Positions 26,710-36,165 of a stretch of DNA of 54,842 bases are shown here, piece by piece (positions within the stretch are counted from its first letter, which is position 1; each line of letters starts with the position of its first letter). The notes beneath the pieces are model-generated. The model was not told where the DNA came from and made no database searches. It saw only the letters and a list, made by a program, of their open reading frames with translations. The position numbers and the translations under genes are program-made. Source of the DNA: Pseudobacteriovorax sp. (GTDB taxonomy: Bacteria > Bdellovibrionota_B > Oligoflexia > Oligoflexales > Oligoflexaceae); the NCBI GenBank assembly GCA_013215145.1, contig JABSRP010000047.1, positions 1 to 54,842 on the forward strand. The letters run 5' to 3'.

Positions 26710-27690
26710 TTACTTTATTTCAACGTTAATGTTGGATGGAGCCTTTCCCTTTTTCAAAAACTCGACTCGTATTTGGCGCTCGTTTTGAAGTGCTTCATAG
26801 AGTGCAAATCCTTTGTCTGGTTGCGCCATACTCATCCCATTAACCGTCGTTATCACATCGCCGTTACTCAAACCGACTTTCTTCCACAGTGACGAGGATT
26901 TTACCCCAATCAGTTTAAATCCAACCATAGCTCCCTCACGATTATAGGGAACTAAGCGGCCAGACTCTAAAATTTTGGCAAACCCTGTACCCAACGATTC
27001 CTCGACGTAACTGCTTTGAAGCTGAACTGTTGCCATTTCATCGGACGGTTCTTCATCTTCATTAACAGGCTCTTCCGGAGCTTGCGTTGGAACTTGTCGA
27101 AACGATCTGCCTTTTTGTGCAGTGATTTCAAGGCATTCTTTATTTCCAGCGTTGTTGATCACAAGCCTTTCCGCATCAACCGCATACACCACTGCACCTT
27201 CTTGACCGATTATAGCATCACCTGCACGGTAAACATCTGCCTCCCCATACCCCTTCTCACGAACAGTGGCAAGGGAGCTCTCCGGGTTGTTGCTGTAGAT
27301 GATGCCAACTAGCTGAATGGGTAGATTGGATTTAGAGCATTTAGCATTCGCATTAAAATCTCCAGACCCTTTGCCCTCAGAAGCAATTTCCTCGGTTTCG
27401 TCGGGTAATTCACCCGTAGAGTTAAAGACGTTGCGTGCCACGACTGTGCGCCTCACGTCCCTAAAATTTAAGCTTTTTCTAAGATCGGGCCGAGACACCT
27501 CAATCTTCGCTCTCGGAGCGGTCATGGCAGCTTTTGACAAAAAGCCGATGCTCAGAGTTGATACCAGCGAGGCAACCATGTACGAAAGAAACAGAACAAC
27601 ACAGACACGGCCAACTGTCCGACTAGTCGACCGAATAAAATCTTCGTTTTGCTTCCACAAAGCCCGTATTTTGTCTTTGTTCAGTGCCAC
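26710..27690 (-). CDS. gspC: Type II secretion protein GspC, second copy
   Basis: The start is GTG at 27690 with AGGAAATAGG upstream. The layout is an N-terminal anchor (RVCVVLFLSYMVASLVSTL), an HR domain (ARNVFNSTGELP, LPIQLVGIIYSNNPESSLATVRE) and a C-terminal PDZ domain (VGFKLIGVKSSSLWKKVGLSNGDVITTVNGM). GspC joins the inner-membrane platform to the secretin and selects substrates. It lies eight bases after the other gspC copy. The linker between HR and PDZ is acidic. The two copies share the same domain plan but are clearly diverged. Confidence 0.9.
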   Translation of the reverse strand: MALNKDKIRALWKQNEDFIRSTSRTVGRVCVVLFLSYMVASLVSTLSIGFLSKAAMTAPRAKIEVSRPDLRKSLNFRDVRRTVVARNVFNSTGELPDETEEIASEGKGSGDFNANAKCSKSNLPIQLVGIIYSNNPESSLATVREKGYGEADVYRAGDAIIGQEGAVVYAVDAERLVINNAGNKECLEITAQKGRSFRQVPTQAPEEPVNEDEEPSDEMATVQLQSSYVEESLGTGFAKILESGRLVPYNREGAMVGFKLIGVKSSSLWKKVGLSNGDVITTVNGMSMAQPDKGFALYEALQNERQIRVEFLKKGKAPSNINVEIK

Positions 27691-27698
27691 CCTATTTC

Positions 27699-28676
27699 CT
27701 ACTGAATTTCTATATTTAGATCGAAGCTTGCTCCACCTCGACCAACTCTAACCTCGATATCCTTGACAGATTTAAGCTGGTTCAGCAAACGAATGGCTCC
27801 AGCAGCGTCGCGCAAAGGTATCCCGTTTATTTCCTCAACGATATCGTTATTTTGAAAGCCTGCTTTTTCATAAACAGAATCCTCGCGGATCCGCGTCAAC
27901 CGGAACCCTTTAAGCTCGCCATTGACCATATTTGGCTCTGCCTTGGCGTCCTGTAGGATTTTTGTCATGTTTTTTGGCGACAGCAGACCGCGCTTAAACT
28001 CTTCAGAGATTTTTATCTCGCTACCTTTGCGCTCAAAGCCATCCTCTTGATGGGATTCTGGCGGGGGTTTGGTGGCGATACGCGAGATGCCACGACGGTT
28101 GGGCTTGTTGCCTTTTTTTCGCCTTGACCGCACAATCTCAAACTGCTCAAGCTCTAGGTACTCGCGACGCCCTTCGTTGTCCAGTATGATGCGGCTTTCG
28201 TAAATACCAATCAGCTTTGCTTTGTTTACGACAGTGTCACCAACGACGTAGGATTGAGTTCGTCGTTTTCGGGTATCTTGGAGCGTGGCCAATCCAGTCT
28301 CTGGATCACCACTGAAAATAATACCAGTCAGCTTAAGCGGCAAATTAGACTTCACCAACTCAGAGGTGATTATGGGTGATTTTGTGGTCTCAGCGGTGGG
28401 GTCCACATCACCAAGTTCGCCGCTGCTATTGAAAATATTGCGTTCCAAAATAACTTTGGTACCTGCCTTGTCAAGACCTCGAGCAGGCATCTTTAAGGCC
28501 ACTCGTCTGACGCCAGAAGGGTTGGATTTGCTTTGTGTAGGCGTTAGATAAAAGGCAGACACTAAGGAAATGACGGATGCAGTCAGAAAGCTTAGGCCAA
28601 TAGCAGTGCCGAAGCTCTGGAACGACAGGCTCTGAACGAAGTCTACGATCCGTTTATTGCGTATCTCAAATTGCAC
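27699..28676 (-). CDS. gspC: Type II secretion protein GspC, first copy
   Basis: The start is GTG with GGAG upstream. One membrane anchor (about residues 22-45) is followed by an HR domain (LERNIFNSSGELGDVD, LPLKLTGIIFSGDPETGLATLQD) and a PDZ domain (LKGFRLTRIREDSVYEKAGFQNNDIVEEINGIPLRD). The HR core pairs with the N0 domain of GspD. The HR-PDZ linker here is basic (RSRRKKGNKPNRRG), the opposite of the acidic linker in the copy downstream. It is the first secretion gene in the unit, 86 bp after the shikimate kinase. Confidence 0.9.
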   Translation of the reverse strand: MQFEIRNKRIVDFVQSLSFQSFGTAIGLSFLTASVISLVSAFYLTPTQSKSNPSGVRRVALKMPARGLDKAGTKVILERNIFNSSGELGDVDPTAETTKSPIITSELVKSNLPLKLTGIIFSGDPETGLATLQDTRKRRTQSYVVGDTVVNKAKLIGIYESRIILDNEGRREYLELEQFEIVRSRRKKGNKPNRRGISRIATKPPPESHQEDGFERKGSEIKISEEFKRGLLSPKNMTKILQDAKAEPNMVNGELKGFRLTRIREDSVYEKAGFQNNDIVEEINGIPLRDAAGAIRLLNQLKSVKDIEVRVGRGGASFDLNIEIQ

Positions 28677-28762
28677 CCAGGTCTCCAGTCAAATCGTCAC
28701 ACTAGCGAGTGGGAATCTTATAGGCAACATGATTAAACGACATTAAGATTCCGACCGTCATT

Positions 28763-29389
28763 TCAAGCGTCTTCGTACTCATCGGGTGATTGGGTGAGCC
28801 GAAGTTTTATGAACTGAGCACAGGTTTCGGCTGTGACATAACTACAGCTGAGGGTAAAATCTGCCTGGTTGAATCGGCTTTCGCGGCGTTTCATCATCAT
28901 GTCAAGTTTATCACGAATCAGTTGTGACCGTGCTGCCCGGTCCTCAACCATGGCTGCGTCAGCCAAAAGAGGGCGTTTTTTCAATTCGTCAGGTCGATCT
29001 AGCAATCGATTCAAGACCTCCGTTGTGGGCGTTGCTAACCACACGATAGGGCCAAGAGTTTTGATCAAATCCCAATTATCGTCATCCTCGATGATCCCAC
29101 CACCAGTAATGATGACGTGATTTCGGATAGAGGAAATCCCTGCCAGAACCTCTTTCTCAAGGGCACGAAATCCTGCTTCACCCAACTCGCTGAATATTTC
29201 TGGTATCGATTTCTCTGACTTAGCCTCAATGGCTTCATCGATGTCTATCAAACCTATGTCTAGTATGCGAGCCAGCTGAAAGCCAACAGTAGACTTACCC
29301 GAAGCGGTGGCGCCTATGAGGACTATATTTGATGAGTGCTGTTGTTTATTTCTTCCAAGAATCGGTTGTTTTTTATTATTTTTTTCCAA
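28763..29389 (-). CDS. aroK: Shikimate kinase
   Basis: The 208-residue protein catalyses shikimate to shikimate 3-phosphate with ATP in aromatic amino acid synthesis. Visible features are Walker A GATASGKST, the substrate Asp motif LIDIDEAIE, the SELGEAGFRALEKEVL segment with the substrate-binding Arg, the ITGGGI glycine motif, and the RPLL lid. The start appears to be a TTG with no clear ribosome site, and the N-terminal 20 residues are Lys/Gln-rich, so a later start is possible. It runs into the gspC pair with an 86-bp gap and may share their promoter. Confidence 0.9.
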   Translation of the reverse strand: MEKNNKKQPILGRNKQQHSSNIVLIGATASGKSTVGFQLARILDIGLIDIDEAIEAKSEKSIPEIFSELGEAGFRALEKEVLAGISSIRNHVIITGGGIIEDDDNWDLIKTLGPIVWLATPTTEVLNRLLDRPDELKKRPLLADAAMVEDRAARSQLIRDKLDMMMKRRESRFNQADFTLSCSYVTAETCAQFIKLRLTQSPDEYEDA

Positions 29390-29544
29390 ACTACAAAAAC
29401 CACTTGCTTTCCACGAAAATCGCCAGCTAAATCCTTAATATACCCGCACAATGTAACCTAAAATATTGACATTGGATATGGGAAAAAGTTCTCGACGTCC
29501 CCATGCGAGAGAAGTTTTTTTGTGCAAGAAACAGGAGAGCCAGC

Positions 29545-30306
29545 ATGTTTTTGAAAGTTTCCCACGAATCCAATTATATAAAATGGCGCATACAAAGACC
29601 AGAGCGACGCAATGGTTTAGGCGTTTCTATTGGCAATGAACTTCTCAACGCAATCGACAACTTGCGAAATGTATTGAGAACTCAGCAAGCGACAAGGGCT
29701 TTAGTGATCTCTGCCGCTTCGTCAGATTCGACCAAAGGCCGGATATGGATTGCCGGAGGGGATTTAAAGGAGCTAGCCCTCCTGAAGGAAAAAAAAGAGG
29801 GGCGAGAGTACGGTCATATATTCCAGAAAATCTGCCGCGGTCTGGAAACGCTCCCAATCCCTGTCATCTTCTTAATTGATGGCCATGCTATCGGTGGAGG
29901 GATTGAGCTTTCGTTGGCCGGAGATTTTCGTTTTGCCAGCCCTGAGTCTTTATTCGTTTTCAAACAGACACGCATTGGATTAGCAACGGGATACGGAGGA
30001 GCTACCAGGCTAAATCGCATAGTGGGACCAGCACGAGCGTCTCATTGGCTGCTGGCGTCAAAATCTGTCACGGCAACAGAAGCTCTCAACGATCGGCTCA
30101 TTCAAGGTATTTGGCCCCCGCAAGACTTCGAACAAAATACAGCAACATTGGTCGATGAGATCGCCAAGTCACCCTTTCAAGCCATTGCCGCACAAAAATC
30201 CATGCTCGCCTCCAACAATCAAACGTCGCTGGAACACGAACTGATTGAATTTGAAAACCTTTGGATGGAGCCAGATCACAAACGTTTTCTCGACTCATTT
30301 CATTAA
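29545..30306 (+). CDS. Enoyl-CoA hydratase/isomerase family protein
   Basis: AGGAGA eight bases before ATG 29545 favours this start over an upstream in-frame ATG at 29503. The crotonase fold is clear: RPERRNGLG, the oxyanion-hole segment WIAGGDLKEL, and GHAIGGGIELSLAGDFRFASPES. The first catalytic Glu (GGGIE) is kept, but the position of the second Glu (usually in a QPEI motif) reads FKQTRIGL, so Gln replaces it. This resembles family members with decarboxylase or isomerase rather than hydratase activity; the substrate cannot be read from sequence. Its last bases overlap the convergent 30295 gene. Confidence 0.85.
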   Translation: MFLKVSHESNYIKWRIQRPERRNGLGVSIGNELLNAIDNLRNVLRTQQATRALVISAASSDSTKGRIWIAGGDLKELALLKEKKEGREYGHIFQKICRGLETLPIPVIFLIDGHAIGGGIELSLAGDFRFASPESLFVFKQTRIGLATGYGGATRLNRIVGPARASHWLLASKSVTATEALNDRLIQGIWPPQDFEQNTATLVDEIAKSPFQAIAAQKSMLASNNQTSLEHELIEFENLWMEPDHKRFLDSFH

Positions 30307-31119
30307 TAGATGACTCAATAGTTTTTCAGGGACTACAGGAAGTCCGCGAGAAAGCTGATCAGCTAGGGCCGTCATCGCAGACTCGGGAAGTTTGAGGTTT
30401 TCAGATTCTATGGAAAGCCGATAAGGCTCTCCGACCAGCCTTGGCGCCTTACCAAAGAGAAATCCTATGTTTTGGAAAAAGCGTCGCCATCTTTCAGGGA
30501 CTGCGGATTCGGGGAGGTCGTCAATCTCAAAGTAAGCTTTAGGAAAGGCCATGCGTAAGAGGATACAGGTAATGAGATGATGATAACTATCAGCCAACTG
30601 GCAAAGCATAACGCGAGAACCAATAGGAGCTGAAGAGAGTTGCGATTTCACAATTAAAGAACAACGCCTCAGTGTATACTCAATATCATCCAAATCATCA
30701 GTTGGTACCGACTGGCTCAACCGACTACCCAAGGTAATCATCCCCGTCTGCAACGGATCAAGATAAGTCAAAACCCTTGCCTCAACCCCATGAGCTAAAA
30801 CCACCGCATCGACAGAATCACACAACCCTAAAAATAACCACTGACCTTGCCGGGCCTGTGGTCTATAGAACATCCACGGCTCTAATATGTCGCATATGAT
30901 CTCTATAATTAAGCAGTCGCCTTGATAGACTGTTAGGCCATCAGCATCCCAACGCCAACCCTGCGGCAAACGAAATCTGTCATGATGATTGATATCGATA
31001 AAATAACAGTCTTCACCTTTTAAGAGCTGATTATTAAAGCAAAGGTATATGCCGTTAGAATCTAAAGCGGAAGGAAGGAACCCTCCCCACAAAACATGAA
31101 AGGAATGATCGCTAGACAT
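30295..31119 (-). CDS. Unknown protein coupled to ychF
   Basis: I start at ATG 31119, whose bases overlap the ychF stop as ATGTCTAG; a TTG at 31134 is less likely. The 274-residue protein has no signal peptide or membrane segment. Its first half is beta-rich (HVLWGGFLPSALDSNGIYLCFNNQLL, LTVYQGDCLIIEIICDIL) and its second half helical (YHHLITCILLRMAFPKAYFEI). No family is recognised. It may assist the same translation-linked or stress process as YchF and YajQ. Confidence 0.7.
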   Translation of the reverse strand: MSSDHSFHVLWGGFLPSALDSNGIYLCFNNQLLKGEDCYFIDINHHDRFRLPQGWRWDADGLTVYQGDCLIIEIICDILEPWMFYRPQARQGQWLFLGLCDSVDAVVLAHGVEARVLTYLDPLQTGMITLGSRLSQSVPTDDLDDIEYTLRRCSLIVKSQLSSAPIGSRVMLCQLADSYHHLITCILLRMAFPKAYFEIDDLPESAVPERWRRFFQNIGFLFGKAPRLVGEPYRLSIESENLKLPESAMTALADQLSRGLPVVPEKLLSHLLMK

Positions 31120-32230
31120 TGAAACGGAATTCAATCACGTCACCGTCTATGACCGTATAGTCACGACCTTCCTGCCTCAATAGTCCTTGCTCCTTAAGCT
31201 TATTTTTTGCCCCTACCTTTTCCAGATCAGGGATGGTATAAACCTCAGCGCAGATAAAGCCACGTTCAAAATCAGAGTGAATCTTACCCGCAGCAGTTGG
31301 AGCCTTATCACCGTTACGAATAGTCCAGGCTCGGATTTCTTTTTCACCGGCGGTGAAGTAAGTTTGAAGACCAAGAAGAGCGTATCCATCGCGAATGAGA
31401 CGATCTAAACCTGCTTCGCTCATACCAAAGTCCTTAATCATCTCAAGCTTGTCTTCAGCATCGAGCTGACTTAATTCTTCTTCAATCTTTCCGCAGATAA
31501 TCGTTACGCCAGCACCTTCGGCTTCAGCCCTTTCCTTAACAAGCTTTGTATATTGGTTATCTTGAGTGCCATCACCCAACTCTTCATCTACGTTACAGAC
31601 GTAGAGTACTTTTTTTCTCGTGATCAGGTGCAGCTCGTCAAAAGCACTTTGCACGGCAGCCTCGTCACCCACGTGCTCCTCTATGGGGAAGGCACGTGCC
31701 GGTTTCGACTCTCCCATAAATTCACTAAGAACCTTAAGCATGTCTATGCAAGCAAGGACGTCTTTTTTATTGGTTTTTGAAAGCTTCTGATACCGCGCTA
31801 ACGCATTGTCTACAGTCGATAAATCAGCTAATATCAGCTCGGTTTCGATGATTTCAATATCACGAATGGGATCAACACCACCTTCGACGTGAGTGATATC
31901 CGTCGAATCGAAACATCTCACAACATGGGCAATCGCATCGGTTTGCCTAATATGACCAAGGAATTGATTACCCAGACCCTCACCTGATGCAGCACCGCGA
32001 ACTAGACCAGCAATGTCAACGAACTCCATACTTGCTGGAATGATCTTTTGAGCATGAACAAAATCATCAAGAGTCTTTAGTCTAGGATCGGGAACGTCTA
32101 CCTTACCCACGTTAGGATCTATGGTACAAAAAGGATAGTTTTCCGACGCCGCACCAGCGGAAGTCAAAGCATTGAAGATTGTTGATTTTCCCACATTCGG
32201 TAATCCGACGATTCCACATTTAAATCCCAT
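31112..32230 (-). CDS. ychF: YchF-type Obg-family ATPase
   Basis: This is a complete 372-residue member of the YchF/OLA1 group, a P-loop protein that prefers ATP and associates with ribosomes. Motifs include G1 GLPNVGKSTIFN, the DIAGLVRGA segment (G3), CNVDEE in the G4 position (an N-x-x-E type consistent with ATP use) and a C-terminal TGS domain ending in DYTVIDGDVIEFRFNV. It is the second gene of yajQ-ychF-30295, with a five-base gap to yajQ. Confidence 0.95.
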   Translation of the reverse strand: MGFKCGIVGLPNVGKSTIFNALTSAGAASENYPFCTIDPNVGKVDVPDPRLKTLDDFVHAQKIIPASMEFVDIAGLVRGAASGEGLGNQFLGHIRQTDAIAHVVRCFDSTDITHVEGGVDPIRDIEIIETELILADLSTVDNALARYQKLSKTNKKDVLACIDMLKVLSEFMGESKPARAFPIEEHVGDEAAVQSAFDELHLITRKKVLYVCNVDEELGDGTQDNQYTKLVKERAEAEGAGVTIICGKIEEELSQLDAEDKLEMIKDFGMSEAGLDRLIRDGYALLGLQTYFTAGEKEIRAWTIRNGDKAPTAAGKIHSDFERGFICAEVYTIPDLEKVGAKNKLKEQGLLRQEGRDYTVIDGDVIEFRFNV

Positions 32231-32235
32231 TGGTA

Positions 32236-32727
32236 TTAACTCCGCATATTTACAAACTGCAAGGGTGCACCGACGTCTTCACCACGAAGCATTTGCATCA
32301 CCCCTTGCAGGTCGTCTATTTTTTTACTGGTGACCCTTACTTGTTCATCCTGAATCTGAGCCTGAACCTTTATCTTACTATTCTTGATCGCCTTGGTGAC
32401 TTTCTTGGCAGCTTCTTTATCGAGGCCAATTTTTAAACTCACAGATTGCTTTAGCAGGTTTCCCGACATCTCTTGCTCAGGAGCGTAATCAAGGGCCCGC
32501 AGATCAACGTTGCGTTTCACCAGTTTCTGCTCGAGAATCTGATGGATCGAACGGAGCTTCATATCATCGTCGGCGATAATTTTGATAAGCTTCTCCTCTC
32601 TTGACCATTCGACGTTGGACTTGCCCCCACGAAAGTCAAAGCGCGTTCCAATTTCTTTAGCAGCCTGATTGACGGCGTTATCGACCTCTTGCATGTCAAC
32701 TTCGCTTACAATATCAAAAGAAGGCAT
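32236..32727 (-). CDS. yajQ: YajQ family nucleotide-binding protein
   Basis: The 163-residue protein opens MPSFDIVSEVDMQEVDNAVNQ and contains GTRFDFRGGKS, both signatures of the YajQ family, whose members bind cyclic di-GMP and can act as effectors. Two ferredoxin-like halves are visible. AGGAGA lies before the ATG. It starts the leftward unit with ychF. Confidence 0.95.
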   Translation of the reverse strand: MPSFDIVSEVDMQEVDNAVNQAAKEIGTRFDFRGGKSNVEWSREEKLIKIIADDDMKLRSIHQILEQKLVKRNVDLRALDYAPEQEMSGNLLKQSVSLKIGLDKEAAKKVTKAIKNSKIKVQAQIQDEQVRVTSKKIDDLQGVMQMLRGEDVGAPLQFVNMRS

Positions 32728-32854
32728 GATACTATCTCCTTACAAGTCCAGTGCAGTGGTGGTTAATAGCAGATTAAAGCTGAATCACAAATAGTTGTTT
32801 TTCATAGGATATCCCGTGACAAAAACCTCGTTGCGATCAGAATAAACTGGTAAA

Positions 32855-34027
32855 ATGGAGAACAATTTTAAAATGTTACCTAACTATATACCAGATCTCA
32901 AGAGTCTCAGCTATTTTTTCATGAGCGCTCTTGTTTTACTATTTGTAGGTCACGAAGTAGTAGCTCAGTCGCAATCGCAAGATAGCTCTCAAGTTGGCAA
33001 GGCGTCTCAGGAGACCTACAAAACTTGCCGGAAGTCTGCTCTAAAGAAACACAGGAGTTCTGCCCTGACGGCAGGCAAAGCACTTAAGGCATTAAAACAG
33101 GATATTCAGAAATGTCGTCGAGCATTTCCAGCTGTTGCCTACTTTACCCAATGCAAAAAGGCGGCGATTCGCAACTACAAAGGGCAAGCCTACTTGCCCG
33201 AAGCGATAAAAGAGTGTCGACGCGCGTACAATCGACTAAGCTTTAAAGAAAAAGACCCTCAGCCCCTGCGAAAACTGGAAAAGACTTTATTCTTCGCAGG
33301 AGTGGATATGAACCTGCCTCAAACTATCGACATGCAAGAAGACTTCTACAGCCTTACGATTCCTAACTATAACTGCCAAGAGCTCGATTTTATTTTAAAC
33401 CGCGAACTCAAGCCCAAGTACCTATTATTCGGTAATGATATACGCCACTTCACACCATTAAGCAATCTGTCTTATGCAAATTTAGTCCGGTCTCTAGGCC
33501 TTGGACAGAGCAAAAAAAAGCAAATCGTCACCAACCCCTATCTAGGGCAAATCTATTTTAACCCGAAGCAAAAAAGCCTGCTAAGTTATATGCCAAGCGC
33601 ACCATGTTCTAGGCCAGTGACGCAGAACAGCCCCTTTCATTCTGTGGATATTCATTTTCTGATTAGCCCTAACCGCAAGGTAGCCATTCCTTATTTCGGA
33701 ATCGCCTTTTACAAAGCTGATCTTGGTTTGACCACGGCGCAACTAACGGAAACTCTGAAAGGCGAGTTAGGAACAAGCTTTCAACACCAAACCGAAAAAA
33801 ATGGTATCTCCTACCTAACTGAGTCGCCTATTCGCCGCTACGATCATGAAGGGGACCCACGAGACCTTTGTCGGTATCCGCGGAAGCATTCCTGGGTAGC
33901 TGCAGTCTCGCAAAAAGAGGACCAAAGCCTGAATTACCTACTCATCAACCGCGTCGATACACTATGCAATTTTGGCGACAAGCTAGCCAGCGGCTGGTTA
34001 AAAAGTCGTAGAGACAACAGTCCTTGA
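32855..34027 (+). CDS. Secreted or periplasmic protein, unknown
   Basis: A signal peptide (about residues 15-38, YFFMSALVLLFVGHEVVAQ) follows a slightly long N-terminus; an alternative ATG at 32873 lies eleven bases after a GGAG and gives a better leader. The next 80 residues hold paired cysteines in helical KTCRKSA, QKCRRAF, TQCKKAA and KECRRAY units, a repeat of about 20-30 residues. The C-terminal 250 residues are globular with further Cys. The family is not recognised. It is transcribed alone, divergent from yajQ. Confidence 0.65.
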   Translation: MENNFKMLPNYIPDLKSLSYFFMSALVLLFVGHEVVAQSQSQDSSQVGKASQETYKTCRKSALKKHRSSALTAGKALKALKQDIQKCRRAFPAVAYFTQCKKAAIRNYKGQAYLPEAIKECRRAYNRLSFKEKDPQPLRKLEKTLFFAGVDMNLPQTIDMQEDFYSLTIPNYNCQELDFILNRELKPKYLLFGNDIRHFTPLSNLSYANLVRSLGLGQSKKKQIVTNPYLGQIYFNPKQKSLLSYMPSAPCSRPVTQNSPFHSVDIHFLISPNRKVAIPYFGIAFYKADLGLTTAQLTETLKGELGTSFQHQTEKNGISYLTESPIRRYDHEGDPRDLCRYPRKHSWVAAVSQKEDQSLNYLLINRVDTLCNFGDKLASGWLKSRRDNSP

Positions 34028-34204
34028 GCCACTAAATTCTGGGTGACGCTCAAAGCTTAGCCATGATAAAAATATGTCTCGGATGCGGTCACTCTTTCAA
34101 AAATCGTTCGAGTTTCGGACTCATTTTGCCAGACAATTTATGTCTAATCGACCCATCAACTACCTCAAGAAAAGCTAACGTCTTAACATCCTTGGAACGA
34201 GTAT

Positions 34205-36007
34205 ATGTCAATTGATGCCGCAAAAAATAGAATACTAGGAAAAGTGTCATTGGCAGATGTTATTGGAGAGTCGATTAAACTGGAACGACGGAGCGGTCGG
34301 CTGGTGGGGCTTTGCCCGTTCCACGAGGAAAAATCTCCCAGTTTTACCATATTTGACGATCATTACTTTTGCTTTGGCTGCCGCGCCCACGGGGACGCTA
34401 TCGAATATATTCGTAAAACCCGTGGCATGGGTTTTATGGAGACCCTCAAATACCTAGCTGAAAAATATGGTATCGATGTTCCCGAATTGGAAAACTCAAA
34501 ACGCAACGAACAAGAGCGACGAGAAACAGCAAATCTCTACAAAATTTTGCGCTTATCGCAAGAGTATTTTTCCCAAAATCTTCATGTGCATCGGGATCGT
34601 ATTGTCCCTTACCTACAAGGCCGGGGTTTTTCCAAAGAGATCATCGATGGCTTTGAATTTGGTTACGCACCTCAGCAATCCATGGGTTTGGTGAACCACC
34701 TTTTGCAGAAGGGCATGTCGATCAAAGATGCGGTCACGGCCTCAGTGGCGACCACGTCTATGAAGGATCACAAAACCTATGATTTTTTTCAGCACCGTTT
34801 GATGATTCCTATCAAGGACCATCATGGACGACTGATTGCGTTCGGTGGTCGAACCATGGGAGACCACCCGGCTAAGTATAAAAATAGTCGAGAAACGCCG
34901 CTATTTGACAAGTCTTATACGCTATTCGGTCTTGACAGCGCACGCGACGCCATCAGACGTGCGCAAAGGGTGATTATCGTTGAAGGCTACATGGATACCC
35001 TACAACTATGGAATTTTGGCTTCCAGGAGACGGTTGCTTGTTTGGGAACAGCGGTGACCCCTTATCATCTGCAGCGGCTGTCACAGCTCGCAAAAGAGAT
35101 CATTCTGCTTTTCGATGGTGATCAAGCAGGCGAAAACGCTGGTCTTCGAACCGTATCCCTAGCTTTAGAGGTACCTCGATCTCAATTTAAAGTGGTGCGT
35201 TTGGACTCCGCTTACGATCCCGATTCATTCTTACGAGAGTTTGGCAAAGACGCCCTCGAAGACAAAATTCAGAATGCAGCTCCCTTGCTTGACTACGCGA
35301 TCACAGCAAAAATCTCAGGAGCCCACGAGCTTTCGGTACCAGATCTAATCGACAATGAAATCCTTCCCTGGGTTAGGAGCGTCAAGGACCCGATTAAACA
35401 ATCGTTCCTTGTCAGTCATATCTCCAAATTAACTGGCGTTTCTCGAGACGCTATTGGTAAAACTTTAGAGAAGCGCCCTGCAAAACCGAAGAATCAAACT
35501 ATCGAGACTCCCGCTCCGGAGCCGAGTCCTGTAGAGCAGAAAGAGCTCAAGCCCTCCCGCACTAGACGACTCACCTCGGTGGAATACGATTTCTTGGGGC
35601 ATCTTTACTACGCGACAAGTGAAGAGGTATCTGTGACAAATATCGAGGCTCACCTGAAACTTGACTTAGAGCTCGAGCCGCTCTGGCTCGAGTTGGCGGA
35701 AGACTTCGTCAAAGCTTTAAAAAAGGGGGACTCACCAAAGGATCAACCAAAGTCCTATTGGCATAGCAGTTCTGATTTAGCTGTCATCAGCCTTATCGAC
35801 AATTTAGTAGAAAAAGAATCAGCCTTTTCGACGGACAACCGTGGTGCTGTTATGAAAAAGTTAGCCGAAACGACTCGAGTTTCACAATTAAAAGCCACTC
35901 GACAGCATTTAAAAACACGCCTAAATGACGCCAATATTGAAGAGCAGACGCAAATTTTATCTGCGATTCACAAATTAAATAGTGAAATAAAATCTTTACA
36001 AGGGTAG
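34205..36007 (+). CDS. dnaG: DNA primase DnaG
   Basis: The 600-residue enzyme makes RNA primers for DNA replication. The N-terminal zinc ribbon has Cys37, His40, Cys56 and Cys59 (CPFH and CFGC). The catalytic core includes VIIVEGYMD and the TOPRIM metal motif LLFDGDQAG, and the polymerase-basic region FGGRTMG is present. The C-terminal helicase-binding part (about 450-600) is less conserved. It precedes rpoD by 158 bp, so the dnaG-rpoD part of the macromolecular synthesis operon is kept, without rpsU. Confidence 0.97.
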   Translation: MSIDAAKNRILGKVSLADVIGESIKLERRSGRLVGLCPFHEEKSPSFTIFDDHYFCFGCRAHGDAIEYIRKTRGMGFMETLKYLAEKYGIDVPELENSKRNEQERRETANLYKILRLSQEYFSQNLHVHRDRIVPYLQGRGFSKEIIDGFEFGYAPQQSMGLVNHLLQKGMSIKDAVTASVATTSMKDHKTYDFFQHRLMIPIKDHHGRLIAFGGRTMGDHPAKYKNSRETPLFDKSYTLFGLDSARDAIRRAQRVIIVEGYMDTLQLWNFGFQETVACLGTAVTPYHLQRLSQLAKEIILLFDGDQAGENAGLRTVSLALEVPRSQFKVVRLDSAYDPDSFLREFGKDALEDKIQNAAPLLDYAITAKISGAHELSVPDLIDNEILPWVRSVKDPIKQSFLVSHISKLTGVSRDAIGKTLEKRPAKPKNQTIETPAPEPSPVEQKELKPSRTRRLTSVEYDFLGHLYYATSEEVSVTNIEAHLKLDLELEPLWLELAEDFVKALKKGDSPKDQPKSYWHSSSDLAVISLIDNLVEKESAFSTDNRGAVMKKLAETTRVSQLKATRQHLKTRLNDANIEEQTQILSAIHKLNSEIKSLQG

Positions 36008-36033
36008 TATCATCTTTTTCCCCAAGTACCTAT

Positions 36034-36062
36034 TTGATTTTTTTTTCTTAAACCTATATACA
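36034..36062 (+). promoter_or_regulatory. Candidate sigma-70 promoter of rpoD
   Basis: TTGATT at 36034-36039 and TATACA at 36057-36062 are 17 bases apart, in the gap between dnaG and rpoD. The overlapping AT-rich sequence offers other -10 choices (TATAAA at 36063), so the assignment is tentative. Confidence 0.35.
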
Positions 36063-36165
36063 TATAAAGGCCAGAATTTTCGAATGCTGGGATCGCTTGG
36101 TCCATTCCAAGCCATTTTTTTATCTTCCGTCATGACTACCAATTATCCGGAGAGAATACTCGTCT

